Shown piece by piece: positions 52,796 through 61,305 of a stretch of 64,000 nt of DNA (positions are counted from its first letter, which is position 1; the number at the start of each line of letters is the position of its first letter). Both the position numbers and the translations under genes were made by a program. The notes beneath the pieces are model-generated. The model worked only from the letters and a program-made list of their open reading frames with translations. It made no database searches and was not told the origin of the DNA. Location: assembly GCA_017984215.1 (NCBI GenBank), contig JAGOAA010000004.1:62001-126000 (forward strand). Reading direction: 5' to 3'. The stretch is from Cytophagaceae bacterium. GTDB lineage: Bacteria > Bacteroidota > Bacteroidia > Cytophagales > Spirosomataceae.

Positions 52796-54136
52796 ATGAA
52801 GATATTAACGCAACATATTGACGTACCAGGAATTGAGACAATCGACGTTTTTATGAAAAACGGAGGTTACAAGGCTGTGGAGAAAGCGATCAAAACGATG
52901 ACGCCGGATGAGGTGACGGAGGAAGTGAAGAAGTCGGGGTTACGTGGTCGTGGAGGTGCAGGTTTCCCAGTGGGTATGAAGTGGTCTTTTTTGGCTAAGC
53001 CTGAAGGAGTACCTCGTTACTTGGTTTGTAATGCGGATGAATCAGAGCCAGGAACGTTCAAGGATCATTATTTGATGTGGAAAACGCCACATACTTTGAT
53101 TGAAGGCATGATTGTTTCCAGTTTTGCTTTGGGTGCGAATACATCTTATATCTACGTTCGTGGGGAATTGATGTATGTCATTAACATTCTTGAAAAAGCG
53201 ATTCAAGAAGCCTATGACAAAGGATTATTAGGAAAAAACATCTTAGGGTCTGGCTATGATTTAGACCTATTTGTACAACCTGGTGGTGGTGCCTATATCT
53301 GTGGAGAAGAAACTGCTTTGTTGGAATCTTTGGAAGGAAAACGTGGTAACCCACGGAATAAACCTCCATTCCCAGCGGTGAAAGGTTTGTGGCAAAGTCC
53401 AACCGTAGTAAACAATGTGGAGTCTATTGCGGCGACATCTTGGATTGTAAATAACGGTGGTGATGCATATGCGGCGATTGGTGTTGGTCGTAGCGCAGGA
53501 ACGAAATTAATCTCTGCATCAGGTCATATTAAAAAACCAGGTGTCTATGAAATCCCTTTAGGAATTACCGTAGAGGAATTTATCTATTCAGACGAGTATT
53601 GCGGAGGCATTCGTGATGGACATAAATTAAAGGCTGTGGTGGCAGGAGGATCTTCTGTACCGATTTTATCAGCAGAAAATATATTAACTACGGAAGCAGG
53701 TGAAAAACGTTTAATGACGTATGAGTCACTTTCGGAAGGTGGATTTGCAACAGGAACGATGTTAGGTTCAGGTGGTTTTATCGTCATGGATGAGACGACT
53801 TGTATTGTACATAATACTTTAACGTTTGCGCGTTTTTACCACCACGAATCTTGTGGTCAATGTTCTCCTTGTCGGGAAGGTACAGGCTGGATGGACAAAG
53901 TCATCAAGCGTATTGAAACGGGAAAAGGACGCATGGAAGACATCGATTTATTAGTTGATGTGGCGAAGAAGATTGAAGGAAATACGATTTGTCCATTAGG
54001 TGATGCGGCTTCATGGCCGGTAGCTGCGGCGATTCGTCATTTCCGTGATGAGTTTGAATGGCATGTAACACATCCAGAGGAGGCAACAAAACCAGGTGCA
54101 GTTTACATGCGCCCAGGTGCTAGTTGGACAATATAA
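52796..54136 (+). CDS. nuoF: NADH-quinone oxidoreductase subunit F
   Basis: The 446-residue flavoprotein subunit has the NADH/FMN motif LRGRGGAGFPVGMKWSF, NADESEPGTFKD, GAYICGEETALLESLEGKRG, and the N3 4Fe-4S motif ESCGQCSPCREG. It oxidises NADH and passes electrons to the Fe-S chain. Its stop codon directly abuts the start of a glycosyltransferase gene, with no gap. Confidence 0.97.
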   Translation: MKILTQHIDVPGIETIDVFMKNGGYKAVEKAIKTMTPDEVTEEVKKSGLRGRGGAGFPVGMKWSFLAKPEGVPRYLVCNADESEPGTFKDHYLMWKTPHTLIEGMIVSSFALGANTSYIYVRGELMYVINILEKAIQEAYDKGLLGKNILGSGYDLDLFVQPGGGAYICGEETALLESLEGKRGNPRNKPPFPAVKGLWQSPTVVNNVESIAATSWIVNNGGDAYAAIGVGRSAGTKLISASGHIKKPGVYEIPLGITVEEFIYSDEYCGGIRDGHKLKAVVAGGSSVPILSAENILTTEAGEKRLMTYESLSEGGFATGTMLGSGGFIVMDETTCIVHNTLTFARFYHHESCGQCSPCREGTGWMDKVIKRIETGKGRMEDIDLLVDVAKKIEGNTICPLGDAASWPVAAAIRHFRDEFEWHVTHPEEATKPGAVYMRPGASWTI

Positions 54137-55294
54137 ATGGTAGAAAGCAAGAAACTCTTTGTTGGACATGACGCAAATCGTGCAGGCGCGCAATTGGTTC
54201 TTTTACATTGGCTAAGAGAACGTAAGGCGCAAGGCTTGACGAATTATTTGCTGCTTGTAGACGGCGGAAGTTTGTTGGAAGAATATAAAAAAGTTGCCCA
54301 AGTATGGGTTTGGCGTACTGAAAGACCTCTTTGGTTTAAAGTGAAGCAACGGATACCCGGAATACGTCAAGCGGAGGAATGGGATCGTACACCGAGTAAG
54401 CGTAAAATGGCAGGGATCTTGTCTTCGCTGCGTGCGGAGGCTTTTGATTGCATCCTTGGAAATACGGTCTCATCGGTTTCCTTGTTGCGCGAATTAGTTT
54501 CCTTGCATGTTCCTTTTGAGGTATATGTGCATGAATTAAGTTATTCGATTTCGAATTTTACTTCTGAGGAAGATCGGAAGTTTATGGCGGGTCGAGTGAG
54601 TCGTGTATATGCTGTTTCCGCTTTGGTGAAGACGGTTTTGGAAAAGGAAGTTGGGATTGCGGCCGACAAAATTGATTTATTGCCACCGATTATTGAATTG
54701 CCTGCGGCAACTCAAAATACACATGATCCGGTTCGAACGGCTTTAGGAATTCCGGCCGATTCGCAAATCGTGTTTAGTTGCGGATTAGCCGAATGGCGAA
54801 AAGCACCTGATGTGTTTTTGGAGGTTGCGAAGCAATTGATTGCTAAGATGCCAACGGTGCATTTTATCTGGTTGGGGATGTTGGATAACGAATATTCCGA
54901 CAACTTAATCGCAACTACGGCAATTTGGGACACGAAAAAACAGGTACATTTATTACCCGTTTGTTCGGATAGTCGACCCTATTTTGAGGCGATGGATGTG
55001 TTTTTCTTGTCTTCAAGAGAAGATCCATTTCCTTTGGTGATGTTGGAGGCAGCGCATGTAGGGAAACCGATTGTGGGCGTTCGTGCGAGTGGGGGAGTCA
55101 ATGATTTCCTGCAGGGATTAGATGAATTATTAGTAGATAGCTGGGATGTAGCTGTTTTGGTGGAGAAAATTAGTTCACTCTTGCAATTAAGTCCTGCGCA
55201 ATTAGCTGATTATCAGCAAAATTTGAAAGAGCGTGCGGTGCAATATTCTGCGGCATTATTTATGGACCGCTGGGCCCAATTACATAGCAAATAA
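54137..55294 (+). CDS. GT4-family glycosyltransferase inserted in the nuo operon
   Basis: The 385-residue protein starts immediately after the nuoF stop. The N-terminal half is a GT-B acceptor domain with FVGHDANRAGAQLVLLHWL and VHELSYSI. The C-terminal half (about 195-370) is a Glycos_transf_1 domain with CGLAEWRKAPDVFLEVA, FFLSSREDPFPLVMLEAAHVGKPIVG (the donor-site Glu-x7-Glu) and ASGGVNDFL. It should transfer a nucleotide-linked sugar to a cell-surface glycan or lipid. No other glycan gene is near. Base composition is not visibly different from the flanking nuo genes. Same strand and 28 bp to nuoG indicate co-transcription. Confidence 0.9.
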   Translation: MVESKKLFVGHDANRAGAQLVLLHWLRERKAQGLTNYLLLVDGGSLLEEYKKVAQVWVWRTERPLWFKVKQRIPGIRQAEEWDRTPSKRKMAGILSSLRAEAFDCILGNTVSSVSLLRELVSLHVPFEVYVHELSYSISNFTSEEDRKFMAGRVSRVYAVSALVKTVLEKEVGIAADKIDLLPPIIELPAATQNTHDPVRTALGIPADSQIVFSCGLAEWRKAPDVFLEVAKQLIAKMPTVHFIWLGMLDNEYSDNLIATTAIWDTKKQVHLLPVCSDSRPYFEAMDVFFLSSREDPFPLVMLEAAHVGKPIVGVRASGGVNDFLQGLDELLVDSWDVAVLVEKISSLLQLSPAQLADYQQNLKERAVQYSAALFMDRWAQLHSK

Positions 55295-55322
55295 CCGGGA
55301 TTATCCCGCTAGATGATAGATT

Positions 55323-56348
55323 ATGAAAGTAACGATTGACAACATCACCCTGGAAGTAGAACAGGGAACCACCATTATGCAGGCCGCGCGTATGATCGGT
55401 CCTGAGGTGGCACCTCCTGCGATGTGTTATTATGAGCCTTTGAAGGGTTCTGGTGGTAAATGCCGTGCTTGTTTGGTCAAAGTGACTGCGGGTTCTGAAA
55501 AGGATCCACGTCCAATGCCCAAATTGGTTCCTGCCTGTATCACGGCCGTTCAAGATGGAATGATTGTGGAGAACACGGTGAATGAGCAGGTGCTTGAAAC
55601 CCGCAAAGGCATTGTGGAATTTTTGTTGTTAAATCATCCCTTGGATTGCCCGGTATGTGATCAAGCTGGAGAATGTCATTTGCAAGATTTTTCATTCGAG
55701 CATGGTGTTTCATCGACACGTACGGTGGAGGAGCGAAATACGTTTGAGCCTGTTGATTTAGGTGATAACATCAAGTTGAACATGAACCGCTGCATCTTGT
55801 GTTACCGTTGTGTTTACACGGCGGATCAGATTACAGATGGTCGTGTACATGGTGTGATGCACCGCGGGGATCATGCTGAAATCAGTACCTACATTGAGAA
55901 AGCAATCGATAATGATTTCTCAGGAAATGTGATTGATGTATGCCCGGTAGGAGCATTGACAGATAAGACTTATCGTTTCAAGAGCCGTGTTTGGTTCTCG
56001 AAGCCGATGGATGCACATTGTTCTTGTGATAAATGTTCAGGTAATGTTACACTTTGGTACCGCGGTGACGAGGTGATTCGTGTAACGGGTCGTAAAAACG
56101 AGTGGGGTGAATTGAAAGAATTCATTTGCAATACTTGTCGATTTGATCGCAAGAAAACGAGTGATTGGACGATTGAAGGGCCTACGAATGTATCACGTCA
56201 TTCGGTTATTTCAGCGAATAAATATGGTGCGGGTTTAATTAAACCTGCGTTCCCAATCGCGCAAGCAGCTCGGGATTACAAGTTAATTGAAGATGATCGT
56301 GACCGTAGTTTTTTAACGAATCAAGCAAGTTTACCTGCAAAGAAATAG
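55323..56348 (+). CDS. nuoG: NADH-quinone oxidoreductase subunit G, short form without molybdopterin domain
   Basis: The 341-residue protein has the N-terminal 2Fe-2S domain (Cys35, 47, 50, 72), the His-Cys 4Fe-4S site (His105, Cys109, 112, 118) and a second 4Fe-4S site (Cys157, 160, 163, 207). A further cysteine group lies at 233-238 and 269-272. The molybdopterin-oxidoreductase-like domain that makes typical NuoG about 700-900 residues long is absent. The electron-conducting Fe-S wire is thus kept. The C-terminal 60 residues show no known domain. Confidence 0.92.
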   Translation: MKVTIDNITLEVEQGTTIMQAARMIGPEVAPPAMCYYEPLKGSGGKCRACLVKVTAGSEKDPRPMPKLVPACITAVQDGMIVENTVNEQVLETRKGIVEFLLLNHPLDCPVCDQAGECHLQDFSFEHGVSSTRTVEERNTFEPVDLGDNIKLNMNRCILCYRCVYTADQITDGRVHGVMHRGDHAEISTYIEKAIDNDFSGNVIDVCPVGALTDKTYRFKSRVWFSKPMDAHCSCDKCSGNVTLWYRGDEVIRVTGRKNEWGELKEFICNTCRFDRKKTSDWTIEGPTNVSRHSVISANKYGAGLIKPAFPIAQAARDYKLIEDDRDRSFLTNQASLPAKK

Positions 56349-56351
56349 GAT

Positions 56352-57476
56352 ATGGAATTAATGAATGATGTTTTTACGGCCAAAGCCATTTTCATCGGAA
56401 TCGTATTTGCGATCACGCTGGGGGTAGCGGCTTATTCGACGTATTTTGAGCGGAAGATTGCCGCTTTCATGCAAGACCGTATTGGTCCAGATCGCGCAGG
56501 CCCTTTCGGGATTTTGCAACCTTTGGCAGATGCGGTTAAGATGTTCATGAAAGAAGATTTTATTCCAGCAAATTCAAATAAATGGTTGTTTATTGCCGGA
56601 CCATGCTTGTCGATGTTGACTGCCTTAATGACTTCTGCTGTCGTTCCATTTGGGGATACGGTGACAATTGGTGGTGTAACGTTTGACTTACAGGGTATCG
56701 ATGTGAACATCGGTATTTTATGGGTTTTTGGTATCGTCTCTTTAGGCGTTTACGGAATTTTAGTGGGTGGCTGGGCATCCAATAACAAGTATTCGTTGTT
56801 AGGTGCCATTCGTGCCGCATCGCAAAATATCTCCTATGAATTAGCGATGGGTATGTCCATCATTGCGATTTTAATGCTTTCGGGTTCTTTGTCGACGAAG
56901 GCGATTGTGGAGACCCAACAAGCAGGTCACTGGAATATCTTGCAACAGCCTATCGGCTTTGTGATTTTCTTGATTTGTGCATTTGCGGAATGTAATCGTA
57001 CGCCATTTGACTTACCAGAGTGTGAGACGGAATTGATTGGAGGATATCACACAGAATACTCTTCGATGAAGTTGGGCTTCTACCTGTTTGCGGAATACAT
57101 TAACATGTTTATTTCGGGTGCGGTGATGGCCACTTTATTCTTTGGAGGATATGATTACCCAGGATATTCGTTCATTGCGGCTCAGTTCGGTTCGAATGCA
57201 GCTGCTTTCTTAGGCATGGGCGCATTGATCGGAAAGGCTTTGTTGTTCGTATTTGTGTTCATGTGGGTACGTTGGACGTTGCCTCGTTTCCGTTACGATC
57301 AATTGATGGGATTAGGCTGGACAGGGTTAATTCCTTTGTCGATGTTCAATGTCGTGGTGACAGGATTTGGTATTTTGATTGACCAACCGATTCTTGCGGG
57401 AATAGGCGGTGTTGTTATTATGTTTGTGGGTTTAATCATCAATGATGCCCTATCAAGAAAGAAAAAAATAGCTTAG
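56352..57476 (+). CDS. nuoH: NADH-quinone oxidoreductase subunit H
   Basis: The 374-residue polytopic protein has ERKIAAFMQDRIGPDRAGPFGILQPLADAVKM and the quinone-channel loop AECNRTPFDLPECETELIGGYHTEYSSMK, both diagnostic of NuoH. It forms the quinone-binding entry between the peripheral and membrane arms. It starts 3 bp after nuoG. Confidence 0.97.
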   Translation: MELMNDVFTAKAIFIGIVFAITLGVAAYSTYFERKIAAFMQDRIGPDRAGPFGILQPLADAVKMFMKEDFIPANSNKWLFIAGPCLSMLTALMTSAVVPFGDTVTIGGVTFDLQGIDVNIGILWVFGIVSLGVYGILVGGWASNNKYSLLGAIRAASQNISYELAMGMSIIAILMLSGSLSTKAIVETQQAGHWNILQQPIGFVIFLICAFAECNRTPFDLPECETELIGGYHTEYSSMKLGFYLFAEYINMFISGAVMATLFFGGYDYPGYSFIAAQFGSNAAAFLGMGALIGKALLFVFVFMWVRWTLPRFRYDQLMGLGWTGLIPLSMFNVVVTGFGILIDQPILAGIGGVVIMFVGLIINDALSRKKKIA

Positions 57477-57480
57477 GCAT

Positions 57481-57999
57481 ATGAAGTTAAGTAATAAAAC
57501 AAAGGTGTTAGAACAAGGGGAAATGACCTTGGCGGAGCGCATGTACCTTCCTGCGATTGTAGGTGGTATGGCTACGACCTTGAAGCACTTTTTCTCGAAG
57601 CCGGTCACGATTCGTTATCCGGAGCAACAGCGTTACTTAGGTCCGATCTACCGGGGTCACCATATCTTAAAGAAGGATGAGCAGGGAGCAGAGCGTTGTA
57701 CGGCATGTGGTCTATGTGCGGTGGCTTGTCCCGCGGAAGCGATTTCCATGGTGGCTGAAGAGCGTAAGAAAGGGGAGGAGCATTTGTACCGTGAGGAGAA
57801 ATATGCAAAAGTATATGAAATCAATATGTTGCGTTGCATTTTCTGTGGTTTGTGTGAAGAGGCTTGTCCAAAAGAGGCAATCTTCTTGCGTCACGACACA
57901 ATGGTCCCTGTATTCAGCACACGCGATGAGGTGATTTACGGGAAAGATAAATTAGTAGAAAACATGGACCAGCGCTACTTGCGTGACGGTTGGAAATAA
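57481..57999 (+). CDS. nuoI: NADH-quinone oxidoreductase subunit I
   Basis: The 172-residue ferredoxin-like subunit has two 4Fe-4S motifs, CTACGLCAVACPAEAI and CIFCGLCEEACPKEAI, holding clusters N6a and N6b. A short N-terminal amphipathic stretch precedes YRGHHILKKDE. It starts 4 bp after nuoH. Confidence 0.97.
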   Translation: MKLSNKTKVLEQGEMTLAERMYLPAIVGGMATTLKHFFSKPVTIRYPEQQRYLGPIYRGHHILKKDEQGAERCTACGLCAVACPAEAISMVAEERKKGEEHLYREEKYAKVYEINMLRCIFCGLCEEACPKEAIFLRHDTMVPVFSTRDEVIYGKDKLVENMDQRYLRDGWK

Positions 58000-58006
58000 G
58001 CATATT

Positions 58007-58531
58007 ATGGAGATTACAAATATTTGGTATTTTCTGTCAGCCTTGACACTTTTAAGTGCACTGATGGTCGTTTTTGCAAAAAATCCAATTCACAGCGTCT
58101 TGTATTTGGTATTCACTTTCTTCTGTATTTCAGGACATTATGTGTTGTTGAATGCGCAGTTTTTGATGGCCGTAAACATCATTGTTTATGCGGGTGCTAT
58201 CATGGTTTTGTTCTTGTTCGTTATCATGATGTTGGATCTACGCAAGAACATGCCAGAATCGAAAAGTTCCTTAGTTAAATTAGCAGGATCTGTGGTTGCT
58301 GGTACCTTATTGGTGATCTTGGTGGCTGCGTTTCACAAGAATACGTTGCCTGCCCCTACGGCTGAAAATACCGCGAATTTTACCTCGCAAACGGGTATGG
58401 TCGAGAATCTAGGAAAGGTCCTTTATTCGGAATATCTGTTGCCTTTTGAATTAGTGTCCATTCTGTTTTTCGTAGCGATGGTCGGTGCTGTTTTATTAGG
58501 AAAGCGCGAAGCAGGCGAGCGTAATTTCTAA
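58007..58531 (+). CDS. nuoJ: NADH-quinone oxidoreductase subunit J
   Basis: From ATG 58007 the protein has 174 residues and five hydrophobic helices, with the NuoJ motifs NPIHSVLYLVFTFFCISGHYVLL and NIIVYAGAIMVLFLFVIMMLDL. It forms part of the membrane arm. It is the last nuo gene here; a terminator follows 20 bp downstream. An earlier in-frame ATG inside nuoI (57983) is rejected in favour of the one 7 bp after its stop. Confidence 0.95.
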   Translation: MEITNIWYFLSALTLLSALMVVFAKNPIHSVLYLVFTFFCISGHYVLLNAQFLMAVNIIVYAGAIMVLFLFVIMMLDLRKNMPESKSSLVKLAGSVVAGTLLVILVAAFHKNTLPAPTAENTANFTSQTGMVENLGKVLYSEYLLPFELVSILFFVAMVGAVLLGKREAGERNF

Positions 58532-58551
58532 GCAATAAAATTTATTAAAAG

Positions 58552-58583
58552 AAAAGGCTGCTCCAACCGGGGCAGCCTTTTTT
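58552..58583 (+). terminator. Terminator after nuoJ
   Basis: The stem AAAAGGCTGC / GCAGCCTTTT has a loop of about 10 bases and is followed by a T-run. It ends the nuoA-J transcript before nuoK-N would be expected. Confidence 0.82.
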
Positions 58584-58601
58584 ATGTAAATCAATCTAAT
58601 C

Positions 58602-59297
58602 TTACTTTTTCTTAACTTTAAAACCTCGGTCGAATAAGCCTACTTTAAGACCTACTGTTCCCACAAATCCTTGCATGGCGTCTGTACTATTTTCGCCCAA
58701 AGCGAAGCGGTAATTGGCTCCTGTAAATACGCGCACATGTTTCAAGACGTTTAGTTCCAATTGAACTCCTGGCTGAATTCCGAGCGATTTAGGTCCATCC
58801 CAAAACATACCGCCCTCCCGAATGCCGCCATGACCTCCCCGGATTGGATTCGGTTGTGGCTGGGTGTTTGGTTCCATAATACCTATTGGCATATGCTCCC
58901 GCTCAGTCGTAATCGCGCCTATTAGCAAGGGAAAGCTTAGGTGAAATAACTTGTTGGCCTTCGCCGTATATGCGATGGATAACGCATGGAATTGTTGGCC
59001 TAATTCTTGATTTGCGACATAACCATCGCGCTCACCTCGCAGGCTTCTTGTAAAGGATCCACCGATTTCCCATTTGTTATTTAGGTGGAGTGCAAGTGAA
59101 ACACCTGCTTGAGGTCCCATGGCGCCGAACTGAAAGGTAGGGGAAACGGAAAGTCCAAACGACTTTATTTTTCCTTGCAATAGGGTTTGGAGTTTTTGTG
59201 TACTGTCTTGTTTAATCAGTACTGCTTGTTGGGCGTTTAGTTGTGTTGATGTAAACAAGGCTAAACAGCACGCGAGTAGGCGGATTGAATAATTCAT
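58602..59297 (-). CDS. Putative outer-membrane beta-barrel protein
   Basis: The 231-residue protein has a signal peptide (to about residue 22, ending LNAQ). Alternating hydrophobic/polar strands follow, for example FQFGAMGPQAGVSLALHLNNKWEIGGSFTR and VRVFTGANYRFALG. These suggest a small eight- to ten-stranded barrel of the porin-like family common in this phylum. A Pro/Gly/His-rich loop (GIMEPNTQPQPNPIRGGHGG) lies near residue 145. No function is recognised. It is convergent with the nuo operon. Confidence 0.7.
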   Translation of the reverse strand: MNYSIRLLACCLALFTSTQLNAQQAVLIKQDSTQKLQTLLQGKIKSFGLSVSPTFQFGAMGPQAGVSLALHLNNKWEIGGSFTRSLRGERDGYVANQELGQQFHALSIAYTAKANKLFHLSFPLLIGAITTEREHMPIGIMEPNTQPQPNPIRGGHGGIREGGMFWDGPKSLGIQPGVQLELNVLKHVRVFTGANYRFALGENSTDAMQGFVGTVGLKVGLFDRGFKVKKK

Positions 59298-59480
59298 TTG
59301 ACGGGTTTGTTTGATTGTGACGCAAGCTAAACTAAATTAATCAGCCTATTTTAGTTCATTCGATAAGTAAACTGATTTTGTTGACGAATGCCCATTATCA
59401 GTTAAATATGCGGGATTTGTGCAATGGTCGACATGTTGGTAGGTCTTGTCATTTGTATTTTCTATTTCGGCCTGAATGCC

Positions 59481-59488
59481 TAGCTTTG
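59481..59488 (+). promoter_or_regulatory. -7 promoter element of the LytS-like kinase gene
   Basis: TAGCTTTG matches TAnnTTTG, 19 bp upstream of the ATG. A weak -33 (ATTT, 59457-59460) is 20 bp upstream. Confidence 0.5.
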
Positions 59489-59507
59489 TAAGGCAAAATG
59501 AAAGCTT

Positions 59508-60566
59508 ATGTGGCGTGCTTGGAATCTTCCCAAAACGAAATTAACCTTCAAGGTATTATTTAATCTCATTCTTTGGGGATTATGGATTGGGCTTCCCTTA
59601 GTAAGTCCCGCCCATCAATCGCACGAAAATGGACATCCACATCCACATGCAAACCCTGAATTTTCAGAACATATTTGGTTGGAGTTGCTAACCGTTGTTC
59701 CCTTATTTTACATCATAACTTTAGTACTTGTTCCATTCGTTTTTAAGCGCTTTGGGGTGTTTGCTTTTTTTGCAAGTCTATTCGGAATGGTCGCGCTTTT
59801 TTTTGGCATTCAGGCCTGGTATCATTGGTATTTCTTGCCATTTGATCAGCATAAAAGCTTTTTCGATCCACAAGGTATTTTCCCGTTGGTGATGATAACA
59901 GGCATTGCCTCTACCTACGGACTCTTGCTTGAATTTATCAATTTCGAAGCGGAAAAAGAGGAGCTGAGTAATGAACAATTAAAGTCGGAGCTATCATTTT
60001 TACGCTCACAAATTAGCCCGCATTTTATCTTCAATATTCTTAATAGCATTGTGTACCTGATTCGTACCAAAGCGGATAAACAAGCGGAAGATGTGACGAT
60101 ACGCTTGTCATCGTTGATGCGCTATATGTTATACGATTCCGACCAAAGTATGGTTTCCTTGGATCGTGAATTGGAATATTTGCGGAATTATGTTGATCTC
60201 CAACGGATGCGTTTTGAAGGGGATGTGACCATTGATTTCGAAGTTCATGGGACCGTTCGGGGTTGTCGGATTGAGCCAATGTTGCTGATCCCGTTTGTTG
60301 AAAATGCGGTTAAACACGGCGTTTCATTTGTAGAGGAGCCCTATATACATGTTCTTTTTACCATTGAACATGGCCAATTGAATTTTCAAGTGAAGAATAA
60401 GAAGGGGAGAATGAAAGATCAGGTCATGGATGAGAGTTCGGGGATTGGATTGAAAAATGTCTTACGCCGATTGGATTTATTATATCCCGATCAACATGTA
60501 TTGAATATTCGAGATACGGAAGAGGTATTTGAGGTGGATTTACAAATGGCTTTACAACAACAATAG
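59508..60566 (+). CDS. LytS/YehU-type sensor histidine kinase with histidine-rich loop
   Basis: The 352-residue protein has about four transmembrane helices in the first 145 residues and a short coiled coil (about 147-165). The His_kinase domain has the phospho-accepting His172 in RSQISPHFIFNILNSIVYLI. The ATPase end has the N box LIPFVENAVKHG and the G box ESSGIGLKNVLRRLDLLYP. Between the first two helices (about residues 36-55) is a His-rich stretch HQSHENGHPHPHANPEFSEH with seven histidines, exposed to the periplasm if the first helix runs inside-out. A metal-sensing role is inferred. It is 4 bp before its regulator gene. Confidence 0.92.
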   Translation: MWRAWNLPKTKLTFKVLFNLILWGLWIGLPLVSPAHQSHENGHPHPHANPEFSEHIWLELLTVVPLFYIITLVLVPFVFKRFGVFAFFASLFGMVALFFGIQAWYHWYFLPFDQHKSFFDPQGIFPLVMITGIASTYGLLLEFINFEAEKEELSNEQLKSELSFLRSQISPHFIFNILNSIVYLIRTKADKQAEDVTIRLSSLMRYMLYDSDQSMVSLDRELEYLRNYVDLQRMRFEGDVTIDFEVHGTVRGCRIEPMLLIPFVENAVKHGVSFVEEPYIHVLFTIEHGQLNFQVKNKKGRMKDQVMDESSGIGLKNVLRRLDLLYPDQHVLNIRDTEEVFEVDLQMALQQQ

Positions 60567-60570
60567 TAGC

Positions 60571-61305
60571 ATGGAAAAGATGAATTGTATTGTCGTGGAC
60601 GACGAAAATATGGGCCGCAAATTGCTCGAAGAAAATGTGCGTCAAATCCCTTTTTTACATTTAGTAGCCTCTTGCAAAAATGCCTTCGAGGCGATGGAGC
60701 AATTGCAGACGAATTCCATTGATTTGATTTTTCTCGATATTCAAATGCCCGGTATGCTAGGTACTCAATTGATTCAAACCTTGGCTAAAAAACCTTTGGT
60801 AATCTTTGTGACGGCCTATGATAATTATGCCGTGGAAAGTTATCAATTGGATGCGGTGGATTATTTGATGAAGCCTGTTAGTCTGGAGCGCTTTTCGTTG
60901 GCGGCCAACAAAGCGTACCAATTATTCAACATGCAAAAGCCTGTTGCACAAACCGTGTCAGTGCCACAAGAGGCCTTAGAAGATTTCTTTTTCGTTAATG
61001 TCGAGTATTCTTTGGTGCGTATTTCCATCCAACAAATTTCCCACATTGAAGGCTTAAAGGATTACGTGAAAATCTTTTTGGATGGGGAGCGTAGACCTGT
61101 TTTAACCAAGATGACGATGAAATCCATCGAAGCAAAAGTCTTGCCGCATGGCTTCATGCGTGTACACAAATCGTTTATTGTTAATCTAAGACGGATCGAG
61201 TCTATTAAACAACAGCGGATCAAAATCGGAACGTATGATATTCCCATCAGTGATTCACATGCGGCCGATTTAATGGAAAAGTTGAATTTTACGCGGCCTA
61301 GTTAA
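60571..61305 (+). CDS. LytTR-family response regulator
   Basis: From ATG 60571 the protein has 244 residues: a receiver domain (about 1-120) with the acidic pair in VVDDE, phospho-acceptor Asp56 in FLDIQMPG, and Thr/Lys in VTAYDNY and MKPVSLERF; then a LytTR DNA-binding domain (about 140-240) with HIEGLKDYVKIFLDG and FMRVHKSFIVNLRRIESI. It partners the kinase upstream and binds promoter repeats, yet to be located. It overlaps the convergent TonB receptor by 8 bp. Confidence 0.95.
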   Translation: MEKMNCIVVDDENMGRKLLEENVRQIPFLHLVASCKNAFEAMEQLQTNSIDLIFLDIQMPGMLGTQLIQTLAKKPLVIFVTAYDNYAVESYQLDAVDYLMKPVSLERFSLAANKAYQLFNMQKPVAQTVSVPQEALEDFFFVNVEYSLVRISIQQISHIEGLKDYVKIFLDGERRPVLTKMTMKSIEAKVLPHGFMRVHKSFIVNLRRIESIKQQRIKIGTYDIPISDSHAADLMEKLNFTRPS

